Source of the DNA: an uncultured Clostridia bacterium
GTDB lineage: Bacteria; Bacillota; Clostridia; TANB77; CAG-508
NCBI GenBank assembly: GCA_948777935.1
Contig: CAQDYY010000011.1
Location: 1 to 31,213 of the forward strand
DNA: 31,213 bases
Direction: 5' to 3'
Positions 18,303 through 27,540 of this stretch are shown here, piece by piece. The position numbers were made by a program, and so were the translations under genes. The notes under the pieces were generated by a model. The model was not told where the DNA came from, searched no databases, and saw only the letters and a program-made list of their open reading frames with translations. The number at the start of each line of letters is the position of its first letter. Positions within the stretch are counted from its first letter, which is position 1.

Positions 18303-20301
18303 TTATATTTCTATACTTATTTTGCTACCTTTATTTACTTTTATACCCGGTTTTGGTGATTGTTCCTTTATTGTAATATCTTCTTCTTTTACATTTTCAC
18401 CCAATTCTACTTTCAAATTTATTTCTAAACCTACTTCTTTTAAAGCTTTTTTTGCGTCTTTTAAATTTAATCCTCGAATTTCTGGTACTTCTACTTCTTC
18501 TATTTGCTCTGCTGTTTCTCCATTATCCTTTATAAGTTCTAAATATGGCAATATGTCTCCTAAAACTTGACCTCCTACTGGTGCTGCAACAGCACCTCCT
18601 TGGTGTCCCCCTTCTCCTGTTGGGTTATATAAAGTTACAAGCACTACTACTTCAGGGTCTGATATTGGTGCCACTCCTATAAATGATGTAACATATTTGT
18701 TTGTGTTTACACCATCTTCTGATGTTCCTGTTTTTCCTCCTACTCTAAATCCTTTTACCTGTGCATTTTTTCCGCGTTCCTTCTGCTACAACAGATTCCA
18801 TCATGCTTAATACATCATTTGCTGTTTTTTCATCTATTACACGTTCCACTTCTTGTGGCGCTAGTTCTTCTATTTCTCCCGTTTTGGAGTCTATTATTTT
18901 TTTTACTACTCTTGGTTTCATTCGTACACCTTTATTTGCAATTGTTGATACTGCTGTTACCATTTGTAATGGTGTTACTTCAAATCTTTGCCCAAAACTT
19001 ATTGTTGCAAGTTCTACTGGTCCTACTTTGTTTTGGTTTAGGAAAATTCCTTTTGCTTCTCCTGGAAGTTCTATTCCTGTTTTGTCTAGAAACCCAAATT
19101 TCTTTAAATAACCATAATATTTTTCTACTCCTACTTTTTGTCCTAACCCTATAAATACTGGGTTACAAGAATTCATAAGTGCTTGCCTTAGAGATTCCGA
19201 ACCATGTGGACGATAATGTCTCCAACATTTTATTCTTACTCCTGCTATTTCAATAGACCCTGTACAACAAAATTCTCCTTCTTTATCTGTTGTTGTAATT
19301 CCTTCTTGAAGGCTAGCTGATGATGTGATTGTTTTAAATGTAGAACCTGGTTCATATGTATCTGCAATTGCTTTATTTCTCCACATAGCTTGTAAGTGGT
19401 TGTTTCTTTCAGTAGCAGTTAAAGTATTCCAATTTGCTTTTATTTGTTCATCTGTTACTTCATATGGAGAGTTTAGGTTATAGTTTGGATATGTTGCCAT
19501 TGCTAAAATATCTCCTGTTTTTGGGTTCATTGCTACTATATTTCCTCCATCTGTACATACATTATCTATACATGCTTCTTTTAAATATTTTTCACAAATT
19601 GATTGTATTGTCATATCTAAAGAAAGTACTAAATCTTTTCCATCTGTTGCCGCAATATAATCTTCTCCTTCTTTTCCTATTTCTCCTCCTTTTGCGTCTG
19701 TTACTCTAATTATTCTACCTTTACTTCCTTTTAATATATTTTCATATTTGGCTTCAATTCCGTCTAGTCCTTGGTTATCACTACCGCAAAACCCAATAAA
19801 ATGTGAACCCAAGTCATTATTAGGATAATACCTTTTTGTATCTTCATCTATATTAATTCCTACTGTAATATTGTTTTCTTTCATCCATAAACGAAGTTTA
19901 TCTGTTTTTTCTTTGTCTATTTTTTTTGCAATTGTTTCAATTGAACTCTTCTTTTTTACTTTTTTTAGTGTTTTTTCATAATCTAATTCAAATATATCTG
20001 AAAATGCTTTTGCTACTTTTTCCTTTTTTTCTTCTGGAATATTAATTGGATTTATTGTAACTGTTTCTACTGTAGCACTTACTGCTAATACGTTTTTTCC
20101 TGTTGCATCATAAATTGTTCCACGTTTTGGATTAATTACTCTATCTAATGATTGCTGGTTATATGCCATATCTGATAGCCATGCTCCTTGTACAAATTGT
20201 ATAAATCCAATACGTATAATTAATAAAAAAAGTATTACAAAGCTTGCAAACATCATATATATTATTCTTTTTCTTCTGCTTACATTTAAATTACTTATCA
20301 T
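18303..20301 (-). CDS. Class B penicillin-binding protein, SpoVD/FtsI type, with PASTA domain (+1 shift at CGG)
   Basis: 665 residues after bypass of CGG 18772-18774. It cross-links septal or spore-cortex peptidoglycan with an SEDS partner such as FtsW. One membrane segment (~14-33), PBP dimerisation domain (~55-210), transpeptidase (~225-590): S320-T-F-K323, S378-C-N380, and K523-T-G525. The shift lies 13 residues before KTG, in the conserved EGT-GKNAQVKGFRVGGKTGT stretch. The zero frame would end at KRI* with no KTG and no PASTA (~598-665, with VPEIRGLNLKDAKKAL). The PASTA tail favours the SpoVD branch, but FtsI function cannot be excluded. Position in the dcw order supports either. Confidence 0.9.
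18771..18774 (-). other. +1 recoding site CGGA (transpeptidase)
   Basis: Zero frame: GGA ACG CGG AAA AAA TGC. Skipping C gives GGA-AAA-AAT-GCA, restoring GTGKNA, a conserved motif with Gly at this place. Confidence 0.93.
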
Positions 20302-20302
20302 A

Positions 20303-20352
20303 TAAAATCACCTTCACTTTTATATTATTATATAAAAGTGAAGGTAATTTTA
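20303..20352 (-). promoter_or_regulatory. 22-bp stem hairpin covering the ribosome site of the transpeptidase gene
   Basis: Arms 20303-20324 and 20331-20352 pair over 22 bp with one mismatch, loop 6. On the minus strand the 3' arm contains AAGGTGA, the only ribosome site for the ATG at 20301, two bases further on. It may end the upstream transcript, control translation of the transpeptidase, or both; no run of T follows. Confidence 0.7.
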
Positions 20353-20374
20353 TGATTTGCTTTTTCTTTCTATT

Positions 20375-21124
20375 CTAAAGTATTTCAAATTCATGGTAGT
20401 TTTTAATTGTATCTAACTCCATCTCTAAATATGTTTCTTCATCTTTATAAGTTTTCCTCCAAGGTGATTCCTCTTTATGTGTTAATTCTACTAAGTCTAT
20501 TGCTGTTAAATCTCCATATTTTTTTAGCGTTTTGTCTATACTAACTATTTTTCCTGTTCCATCTTCAGCAAATAGTATTCTACTTTTTGCTGGCATCTCA
20601 AATACATCTCTACTATCAATATCTCCTCTTTCTTCTTCAATTGCTTCATATCCATATTCTTTATATTTTTTATATACTGTATCTACAACAGGTCCATATT
20701 TAAAAGCATAAATTTTGTCTGTAAATAATAACTTTCCTGTATCACATAAATAATCTGCAAAACATAAATATACTAGTTTCTGTAATTTCAATTGAGTACA
20801 CGTAATTTTTGCTAAAATATATTTTGCTACATCAATTCCGTTTAATTGTCTATCTTTTTGTATTAATTTAATAAATGTTTCTAAATTTTCTATTACTTTA
20901 ACATCTTTGAAAAAATGATCTGCTTTACATACTGACTCCCAAGTCTCCTCGTCTGCTTGTATCATATGGGTTGAAATAGACACATCTCTGCCACATTGTT
21001 CAATAATTGCGTCTAAATCTTTTTTCAATTCTTCTTGTATGCTTGCTTCTTTAACTATAAAATCGAGTGCAATTCGTGTTCCTAATGAGTAAGAACTGCT
21101 CATAAATATAAAATGTGTTACCAT
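20375..21124 (-). CDS. Panacea/SocA-like (DUF4065) domain protein, probable antitoxin
   Basis: 249 residues. The C-terminal part (~96-235) matches the Panacea/SocA/GepA pattern: a helix with LKLQKLVYLCFADYL, then DKIYAFKYGPVVDTVYKKYKEYG, and late LTHKEESPWRKTY. Panacea domains serve as antitoxins paired with varied toxins in two-gene cassettes. The N-terminal ~95 residues (MVTHFIFMSSSYSLG..., ETWESVCKADHFF) are an added part I do not recognise. RBS AGGAGG lies 8 nt before ATG. The cassette sits in the middle of an interrupted division cluster, as mobile modules often do. Confidence 0.75.
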   Translation of the reverse strand: MVTHFIFMSSSYSLGTRIALDFIVKEASIQEELKKDLDAIIEQCGRDVSISTHMIQADEETWESVCKADHFFKDVKVIENLETFIKLIQKDRQLNGIDVAKYILAKITCTQLKLQKLVYLCFADYLCDTGKLLFTDKIYAFKYGPVVDTVYKKYKEYGYEAIEEERGDIDSRDVFEMPAKSRILFAEDGTGKIVSIDKTLKKYGDLTAIDLVELTHKEESPWRKTYKDEETYLEMELDTIKNYHEFEIL

Positions 21125-21484
21125 TTTTTATCCCCTCCTTTATTTTCATTTTCCCATCTAATATAGTCTTGTTTATATCTTTCATGTGATTCTATATTAT
21201 TTATTTCATCTATTTTATTCCATTTTTGCTTTTGTTCTAATATTAACTTTTGATTTCTCTGTACTAAACTGCTTGAAATCTAATATTAATTGTATATTAT
21301 TTTCATTAATGAATTCCCTATAATTAATAATTGCATCTAATATTACTTTATTTTCTAATATGTCACAAACTAAAGTATTTTTTAGATTTATTTTTGAATA
21401 ATAATTGCTTTGTTCCCATTTTGTTGTAAAATCAACATATTCTGTTTGTATAAAATTAATTAACTTATCTAACTCTTCTAACAT
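21118..21484 (-). CDS. Unrecognised small protein upstream of a Panacea-domain gene, with an apparent frameshift lacking CGG
   Basis: I do not recognise the family. Start chosen at ATG 21484 (AAAGAG upstream; 21499 also possible). The first frame reads MLEELDKLINFIQ... and ends at 21215 with a Lys-rich tail. The +1 frame, however, stays open from about 21285 to a TAA at 21118. It encodes a hydrophilic helix-like tail (LVQRNQKLILEQKQKWN, then ESHERYKQDYIRWENENK) and its stop overlaps the next ATG (ATGGTAA). That frame has no ATG, GTG or TTG of its own, so one shifted gene is likelier than two. No CGG is present; a TTT run near 21285 is a candidate indel. It may be the toxin partner of the next gene. 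Confidence 0.5.
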
Positions 21485-21565
21485 ATTTTTCTCTTTCATT
21501 TTATATATTTTACCACATAATTTTAGTTTTGTATGCTTTTTATTAAATTTTATTAATGTATTTAT

Positions 21566-21594
21566 ATTATAAAACAAATGTTTTTATATGTCAA
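21566..21594 (-). promoter_or_regulatory. Consensus vegetative promoter of the Panacea cassette
   Basis: -35 TTGACA (21589-21594), 17-bp spacer, -10 TATAAT (21566-21571): a perfect match. Transcription would start near 21559, which rules out the upstream ORF start at 21577. Confidence 0.85.
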
Positions 21595-21633
21595 GATATT
21601 TTAATATATTACTAATAAAGTTGGTGATAGATT

Positions 21634-21662
21634 AAAAGAAACACCTATTTGATGTTTCTTTT
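21634..21662. terminator. Hairpin at the end of the sortase operon
   Basis: Ten-bp arms (21634-21643 and 21653-21662), loop 9, overlapping the stop codon of the cadherin-like gene. T-rich on both strands, so possibly bidirectional. Confidence 0.55.
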
Positions 21663-22499
21663 TTTCCAATATATACATCCTAATATCACTAAAATTATTA
21701 CAAACATAGCAGGTATTATCCCCAATAAAATTATGTTACTTTTATTACTTTCTTGTTTTTCATCTACATTCTGATTTGCATTATTACTTAACTTTTCTAT
21801 TTTATATGCCTCTTCTAGCTTATTTTGCATTTCTTCTTGGTCTTTGTTATATTCATTTTCTTGTTCTTCGTTTCTTTTATATACTTCTATTTTATATTTT
21901 TTCTTTGTAATACTATTTGGGGCAGTTACTGTAATTTCTACTATATTTTTTCCTACTTTTATATTCTCATTTCCTACGATTTGTACTTGTGCTTTTTCGT
22001 TTTGTGGTATTGCTAATATATTAAGTCTTTCTGTTTTGTTTGATATCTCGGCTTTATAGTTTGTTTCTGAATTATCAAATGGAGGATATAATAACGTATC
22101 TTCAATTGCTAATGTTTCTAAATCTGTATTTGCAAGTTCTAAATTTGCGGTTTTTGTTACTTGTATTTTATATTCGTTTTTCTTTGTCTTATCTTCTAAT
22201 GTAACAGATATTGTTATTGTATTTAATCCTTGTTTTAGTCCCTTGTTTCCACTTATTTCAACATTATCGTTTGGATTTTTGCTTTCTGCTATTACTTCTA
22301 TATCTTTTATATCATTTGATACTGTTAAATAATATTGGTAGTTTGTTTTAGAAAATTCTGGTACAAGTCCTGGTATATCTAGCCTTAAGGAATTTAGAGT
22401 TGCATCTTCTACTGTATCAGGGTCTGTTTCTGTATAAAATGCTTTTGTTATAACTCCAAACATCATTATAAATATAAATAATATTGTTATTCTTTTCAA
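21645..22499 (-). CDS. Membrane-anchored protein with two cadherin-like beta-sandwich domains
   Basis: 284 residues: signal peptide (~1-20), two cadherin-like beta-sandwich repeats (~30-115 and ~120-210) with the repeated pattern L-x-x-L-x-I...F...NxxY...ITVTA...KKKYKIEV, a Glu/Asn-rich charged linker (~211-250), and a C-terminal membrane segment (~254-275) with a KKRNIK tail. There is no LPXTG motif, so it is held by the membrane itself. It is the third gene of the sortase operon (12-bp gap). A binding or scaffold role is inferred; no catalytic motif is seen. Confidence 0.75.
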   Translation of the reverse strand: MKRITILFIFIMMFGVITKAFYTETDPDTVEDATLNSLRLDIPGLVPEFSKTNYQYYLTVSNDIKDIEVIAESKNPNDNVEISGNKGLKQGLNTITISVTLEDKTKKNEYKIQVTKTANLELANTDLETLAIEDTLLYPPFDNSETNYKAEISNKTERLNILAIPQNEKAQVQIVGNENIKVGKNIVEITVTAPNSITKKKYKIEVYKRNEEQENEYNKDQEEMQNKLEEAYKIEKLSNNANQNVDEKQESNKSNIILLGIIPAMFVIILVILGCIYWKKRNIK

Positions 22500-22511
22500 A
22501 TATTTTACCTC

Positions 22512-24756
22512 CTATTGCTCTATTTTTTTCAAATCTAAAATGTGCCTTTGTATTTGTAGTAAATCTACAGATGTTGGTTTTTTACCATCTTTTCGTATAT
22601 TACTTGCTTTTTTAAATATTCCTTTTAAGTTTTCTATTTCTAATATATGCCTTTGAATTACTAATAAGTCTGTACTATTTATTTTTCCATCTCCATTTGC
22701 ATCTCCATATATTATTATTCTATATATGGTTAAAATCCCGCCATTTTCTTTTACTATTATTTTGCTTCCTGTTCCTACTATATCTGTATCATTTAATGGC
22801 TCATTTTTATAGTTTAGTATTTCTATTTCTAAATCTGTTGTTATTTTATTTTTTATGTCTAAAACTGTATTTGCACCATAATCTATTCCACTAATTTCTA
22901 AGCCATTAACCGTTAATGAACTGTCAAAGTGGATTTTTGAATCTTCTAATGGTCGTACAACACTTACTTTACATTCTGCTTTTATATTTGGATTTTCTTT
23001 TGATCTTGCAATTATACTTACATTTCCTTCTTGTAGGGCTGTAATTAGACCATCCTGATTAACAGGCACTATTTCCTTATTTGTACTACTATATGAAATC
23101 TCTTTATTATTTGCATCATTTGGCTCTACATATCCATTAATTTGGATTGTATCTCCTAAACACATATATATTTCTTTTTCATCTATAACAATATTTGTAA
23201 CTTTACTATATACAGATATCTCAATTTGTGCTTGTACAGAATTTTCTTCTGCTTTTACTGTAATTGTTGTTTTTCCTGAAGCGATGGCTTTAATATTTCC
23301 GGCTATCATCTATTGTAGCAACATTTGTATTACTTGATTTATATATTACCTTATGGTCACTTGCTTCTGCCGGTGAAATTGTAACTTGAAGCTTTTTTGT
23401 TTCTCCTTTTTGCAAAGTAGTATTATCTAATTTTAATTCTATTTTTTGAATTTGAATATTAGGCAGTTCACTTACATATGTGCTATATATAAAACCTACA
23501 ATGCCATTTTCTAATATTACTTTATCCCATCTTTCACCATTAGAAATCCCTTTTGCTATTCTTGTCATTTTTGCGTCTCTATTAATTGTAGTAATTATTT
23601 CATAAGATGTAGATGGACCTGTTCTTATATTTACATTGTTTCCATTACAATATGCTTTTGTATAGTCTTCTAAAAAGTCATTTGGATTAATATTAGGGCT
23701 TTGTACTGGTATTTCTGGCATATTATTATATACTGGTATAGTAAAGCTCATACTAGTTTCTAATAGCCCACTATTTTTGTACCCATTATATATGATTTTT
23801 CCTTCACTTGATGGTGCTAGTACATTTGTCATATATTGATGCGTAAATAGTGTTCCATTTCTATCATCATTTACATCAAATTTTTGTAAATAAATTGTAT
23901 TTTGTCCTACATTTATATAGCTAGAGCCAATAAATATTCCACCACCTGTAATTGCTTTTTCTTTTGTATTCCATGGTATTAAGTATTTAGATTTGGTAGC
24001 CTCACTTGCACCTTTTCCATCTCTTGCATACCTAAGCCCATTTTTTATTGCTCCCATTGGTTCTGTAGAGCTTGTTGCCCCTATGTTATAAAAGTTGTAC
24101 AATCCTCTAAAACCTTCTACTGTTCCACTAATAGAGCTATGTGATAAAAATGGTCCTACTTCTTGTTTTATTCTTGATGCTAAGTGATATGGGCTAACTT
24201 TAGAGGTTTGTCCTCCTTTTAGAATAAGCTCAGCATATGTTTCATTCATATTTATTGTATTTCCATTTTCTTGTATATATGAAACTTTTCTATTATAAAA
24301 TTCTGTACCATATAATATTTTATCAACACTGTTTAAGTTATTTGTACTTGCATCATATGATAAGGTTTCAAATTGAAAAATTCGTGCTTCATTTAAAAAA
24401 TTTCTAGGGTCCATAGAGTATTCTACTGCACTTCTTGAACAATCTACCCAACCTTTATCTACTTCTACATTATATTGACCAGGTGTCGTATTTTTCCAAG
24501 CATCCCCATAGTTTTTTGGTACTAAATTTTTTCCAAATTGATTTTCTTGGCTAATTGTATAGTTCCAGTCTAAATTTGTATATAATGCTGTAAACTTCCA
24601 ATTTGGGTGCCTTTTTTGTATCTCTTCTAAATACCCTCTGTATGAACTTGGAAAGTTTTCTATTCCTTCTTTTTTCTCTGATGCTTGTACTTTAGAAATT
24701 GGTATTATACATAGGATTAATACGGATAAAAATATAGTCTTTTTTAAAATTTTCAT
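22512..24756 (-). CDS. Secreted glucosaminidase-type wall hydrolase with SH3, Big_2 and dockerin modules (+1 shift at CGG)
   Basis: 747 residues after bypass of CGG 23299-23301. Order: signal peptide (~1-25); N-acetylglucosaminidase-like catalytic region (~30-345), with DPRNFLNEARIFQFE, SPYHLASRIKQEVGP and GLYNFYNIGATSS; SH3-like domain (~365-430, NVNIRTGPSTSYEII); two Big_2 Ig-like domains (~435-600); C-terminal dockerin (~685-745). The shift lies inside the first Big_2 domain and rebuilds its signature, TNVATIDDS-GNIKAIASGKTTI. Dockerin repeat 1 (GDANGDGKINSTDLLVIQRH) is intact; repeat 2 has lost acidic calcium ligands. It likely trims peptidoglycan while docked on a wall-bound cohesin. Coupled to sortase upstream; 12 bp from the next gene. 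Confidence 0.85.
23298..23301 (-). other. +1 recoding site CGGA (glucosaminidase, Big_2 domain)
   Basis: Zero frame: GAT AGC CGG AAA TAT TAA. Skipping C gives GGA-AAT-ATT-AAA and the second half of the Big_2 domain; the glycine falls at the usual turn glycine. Confidence 0.9.
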
Positions 24757-25370
24757 ATTATTTCCCTTGCTTTTATAATTAATCTTTTTTTAGAATCATT
24801 TGTACAAGTTATAAGTGTTACTTCTTTGTTACCTTGTGTTTCCTGTGATAAAGAGCTAACATCATCTGGTGACACTTTAAAAATATCGTAAATTTTGTAT
24901 TCTATTATACCAACTGTATTGTCTAAAATTGTTAATTTATCTCCTATTTCTAAATCTTTTAAATGGTAAAACATGTTTTTATTTCTTGGTGCATTATGTC
25001 CTGCTACGCATAAGTTTCCTACTGTGTTGGGGTCTGCTCCCCAATATTTTGCTACTGCTTTATTTAAGGATTCTTCTGTACATTTTTTTAAAATATAGGT
25101 TTCTAATTTAATTTCTGGTATTTCTAGTTTTGCTAATACCCCATATCCTTTATATTTTGTTATAATCTCTGCTTTTGGATATTGTTTTATACTGTTTTTA
25201 AATATATTTTCTTTTATTTCATTTGTACTATATTCAGCTCCTAAACTTTGTGCATCATATTCACTTTTATCTTTGATTCTTGCTTCTTTTCCCAGTTGTA
25301 TTCCTAAATATATAGCTATAAAAATTATTGATATTATAATTATAGTATTAACCAATCTTTTCTTTTTCAT
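24753..25370 (-). CDS. Sortase (transpeptidase), probably class D-like
   Basis: 205 residues: N-terminal membrane anchor (~8-25), then a sortase barrel. The catalytic set is visible: His125 in VAGHN, Cys189 in TLITCTND, and Arg196 in KKRLIIKAR. The LAKLEIPEIKLE stretch and TLxTC pattern fit sortases outside class A housekeeping types; the class is inferred. Likely substrates in the window are the LPKTG proteins at 30865 and 5873 and the MPKTG protein at 25793. Its TGA stop overlaps the ATG of the next gene by four bases (ATGA), so the two are translationally coupled. Confidence 0.9.
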   Translation of the reverse strand: MKKKRLVNTIIIISIIFIAIYLGIQLGKEARIKDKSEYDAQSLGAEYSTNEIKENIFKNSIKQYPKAEIITKYKGYGVLAKLEIPEIKLETYILKKCTEESLNKAVAKYWGADPNTVGNLCVAGHNAPRNKNMFYHLKDLEIGDKLTILDNTVGIIEYKIYDIFKVSPDDVSSLSQETQGNKEVTLITCTNDSKKRLIIKAREII

Positions 25371-25417
25371 AAGTTTCTCCTTTATGTAATAGGGGCTATT
25401 TTGATTTAATTTATATA

Positions 25418-25473
25418 AACCCCCAGTCGCCTAAAGGCGACAGCCCCCTTAAGTAAAGGGGCCTTTACTCTAC
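25418..25473. repeat. Dispersed CCCCCAGTC...GGGGCCTTTACTC repeat, copy 2
   Basis: About 56 bp, made of two small hairpins (GTCGCC/GGCGAC and CCCCTT/AAGGGG). It is the reverse complement of the element at 1836-1889. Elements of this type are common between genes in gut Firmicutes. Confidence 0.85.
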
Positions 25474-25515
25474 TATTTTAAATTTGTAATCTAAAAAACT
25501 ATGCTTTATCAATAT

Positions 25516-25710
25516 AATTTTTCTAAAAATGTAAAATATAAAATTAGAAAGAAGCGTCTTGAAAGTAAATTTTGTATACGTATGTTTTAAAAATTTGTGG
25601 GAGAATCTCACACCCTTGTGAGAGGGGCCTACAAATTTTTATTACATACTGTGAAAATTTATCTTGAACGAGCGGTTTTCATAATTTTATATTTTACTTT
25701 TAGAAAAATT
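25516..25710. repeat. 195-nt imperfect palindrome, nested stems
   Basis: Outer arms 25516-25545 and 25682-25710 are complementary over ~29 nt apart from a small indel. Inside, AAGTAAATTTT and CATAC-type blocks pair again. The tip carries AAATTTGT/ACAAATTT around CTCACACCCTTGTGAG. No ORF. It may be a structured RNA or a MITE. Together with flanking repeats it fills the 422-bp gap 25371-25792. Confidence 0.65.
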
Positions 25711-25719
25711 ACTAAATAA

Positions 25720-25772
25720 GGGCACAGTGGTGTCATGTCCTACGATGTATTCCCCCAAACGATGCCCCTACA
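25720..25772. repeat. Dispersed GGGCACAGTGG repeat, copy 2
   Basis: Same element as at 5741 and 27541, with a few base differences (TCCTACGATGTATTCCCCCA in the middle). It directly abuts the long palindrome to its left. Confidence 0.85.
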
Positions 25773-25792
25773 CCTTAACTTTACATATATAA

Positions 25793-26830
25793 TTATTTTT
25801 TCTTATTATAATAAACATACGCACCTGCTAATGCCATTAAAACGACGCTAGCTGAAACATATATATTTGTACCTGTTTTTGGCATTGTAGTTGGTTGTTT
25901 TTTATTTTCTTCTTCTGTTGGCTCTTGTGGTTTCGCAGATTCTTCTGGTTTAGTTTCTCCACCATTTTCAGTTGTAGGTGGTGTAGCTGTTTCTAAAGCG
26001 GTAAATGAGAATGTTTCCTCAGCTATTACACTATCAGAATTGTCTCTGTCTATTAGTTTTAATGTTATTTTGTAATCACCTACATCACTAAAAATACCTT
26101 TTGCTTGTAAGACTTGTGAAACATCTTTTCCTCCTATTTTGAACCCCTGTGCATCTCCCCAACCATTATCTATAATGTCATGTTCTAGTCCTGCTTGGTC
26201 TGTTGCAAGAAGTCTAACTTCTGCATCTGTTGGTGTTGTTGCTTCTGCTATTAATCTTGCATGTTCATAATAATGTCCCATTGGTGAAGAATAAGATACT
26301 ACCATTGGTATTTCTTGTCCTTTTACTATTTCTCCTGATTTTTGTAAGTTTAAACTATAATTTACATATTCTGGTTCAACTGTTATATTTTTTACTATAG
26401 GTGTTGTAATATCATCATAAGTTATACTTGCATCTGGGTTAGATAATCCTTCTAAAGTTGTTGTTAATTCTGTCGGATTAGATGTTGTTATATCATCTTT
26501 TGCTTTAAATGTAACACTCATGTTACTTCTTGGGTTAGTTCCTCCTGTAGTATCATGAAATGTAACTATTACTTTAGTTCCTGTGTCATTTGCTGTTCCA
26601 CCTTCTGCTGAAACATATTCGAAAATGTTGTTATCATAAGAAACATTAACAGTATATGCTCCTAATTCTTCTCCAAACTCTACATTTAATGTAACATTTT
26701 CTCCTGGTTTTACTTTTGTTTTTGTTGGCGCTATGTTAATAGCATCTAGACTTGCTGCATTTACACTTGTAGAAAAAATAAGTAGTGAAATTATTGCTAT
26801 AATTGATAAAATACTAACTATTTTTTTCAT
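25793..26830 (-). CDS. Cohesin-like surface protein with MPKTG wall anchor
   Basis: 345 residues from ATG 26830 (GGAGGA upstream). The longer ORF start at 26965 lies in low-complexity sequence before the signal peptide. Signal peptide ~1-25 (MKKIVSILSII...VNA), then a cohesin-like module (~27-160) with KVKPGENVTLNVEFG and GAYTVNVSYDNNIFEY. A second beta-rich region (~165-285) follows, then a Pro/Glu linker, MPKTG, a membrane segment and a KKK tail. Cohesin modules bind dockerins; two dockerin proteins are encoded nearby. MPKTG is a non-standard sorting motif. The cohesin call rests on pattern only. Confidence 0.75.
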   Translation of the reverse strand: MKKIVSILSIIAIISLLIFSTSVNAASLDAINIAPTKTKVKPGENVTLNVEFGEELGAYTVNVSYDNNIFEYVSAEGGTANDTGTKVIVTFHDTTGGTNPRSNMSVTFKAKDDITTSNPTELTTTLEGLSNPDASITYDDITTPIVKNITVEPEYVNYSLNLQKSGEIVKGQEIPMVVSYSSPMGHYYEHARLIAEATTPTDAEVRLLATDQAGLEHDIIDNGWGDAQGFKIGGKDVSQVLQAKGIFSDVGDYKITLKLIDRDNSDSVIAEETFSFTALETATPPTTENGGETKPEESAKPQEPTEEENKKQPTTMPKTGTNIYVSASVVLMALAGAYVYYNKKK

Positions 26831-26940
26831 AAAAAAAATCCTCCTTTTTTGTTTTATATTTCTATTATGTAATTTTAAATTTTTTTTATGTGTGCGATTT
26901 TTTTCCATTTTTAATTTGTTTTTATATATAATGAAGAGAA

Positions 26941-26973
26941 AAAAAACAATGGAAAAACTTTCCATTGTTTTTT
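26941..26973 (-). terminator. Intrinsic terminator after ftsL
   Basis: Perfect 15-bp arms (26941-26955 and 26959-26973), 3-base loop, ending in a run of eight T on the minus strand. It overlaps the ftsL stop codon. Confidence 0.85.
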
Positions 26974-27484
26974 ATTTTCCTGTTATAAATTTTATTATTT
27001 TTTGCCATAAATTTGTATTATCTTCTTCTACAATTTCCTCTGAGGCTGGCTGTATATAATCTTGTTTTGGCAGATTTATATATACTGTTTGTGATTTTTC
27101 CAATTTTTGCATTCCTAATAATTCTCTTGCCGATTGCTCTATTGTTTTTAGATTTAAACTGTTTTCAATGCTTACTTCTAATTGTTCATTTTCTTTTTGA
27201 ATTGCCGCTAAACTTGATTTTAAGCTTTTATTTTGTGTAAATTTTTCATTAATTACGGAGTTTCTATAACTAATGGCAAGTAAGATTGCAAATCCAATTG
27301 CAATATATATTATTACTTTTACTTCTACTTTTAACTCTCGTTTTTGTTTTTTGTTTATTTGCTTTTTTGATGTTACTTTTGTTTTTTTTGCTGTACTTTT
27401 CTTTGGGTACTTTTTTTGTTGTGGTCTATATTCTGGTTGTATCTTTCTTGGGCTTGTTTCATATTGGTATCTATTGTATGCCAT
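26972..27484 (-). CDS. ftsL: FtsL-like septum-formation protein
   Basis: 170 residues from the ATG at 27484; AGGAGG lies 8 nt upstream, and the GTG at 27493 falls inside that site. The layout is typical of FtsL/DivIC: a Lys/Arg-rich cytoplasmic N-terminus (~1-55), one membrane segment (~57-75, VIIYIAIGFAILLAI), a coiled coil (~80-112) and a DivIC-like stretch (TIEQSARELLGM). Such proteins link FtsW/FtsI to FtsQ/DivIB in the divisome. Position after rsmH supports the call. The gene ends in a terminator, so the normal run into the transpeptidase gene is broken by about 6.7 kb of other genes. Confidence 0.85.
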   Translation of the reverse strand: MAYNRYQYETSPRKIQPEYRPQQKKYPKKSTAKKTKVTSKKQINKKQKRELKVEVKVIIYIAIGFAILLAISYRNSVINEKFTQNKSLKSSLAAIQKENEQLEVSIENSLNLKTIEQSARELLGMQKLEKSQTVYINLPKQDYIQPASEEIVEEDNTNLWQKIIKFITGK

Positions 27485-27540
27485 TAGTTTCACCTCCTTT
27501 TTCTTTTGAATATTATTTTATATTTCGAAAATCATTAGCT

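Noticed and set aside
20375..21484. Prophage or integrative element remnant at the Panacea cassette
   Set aside because: No integrase, attachment repeat or phage structural gene is visible; it looks like a lone two-gene cassette.
26831..26965. Upstream extension of the cohesin-MPKTG gene to 26965
   Set aside because: The added 45 residues are Lys/Asn/Arg-rich and would put the signal peptide internally. The ATG at 26830 has a strong GGAGGA site.
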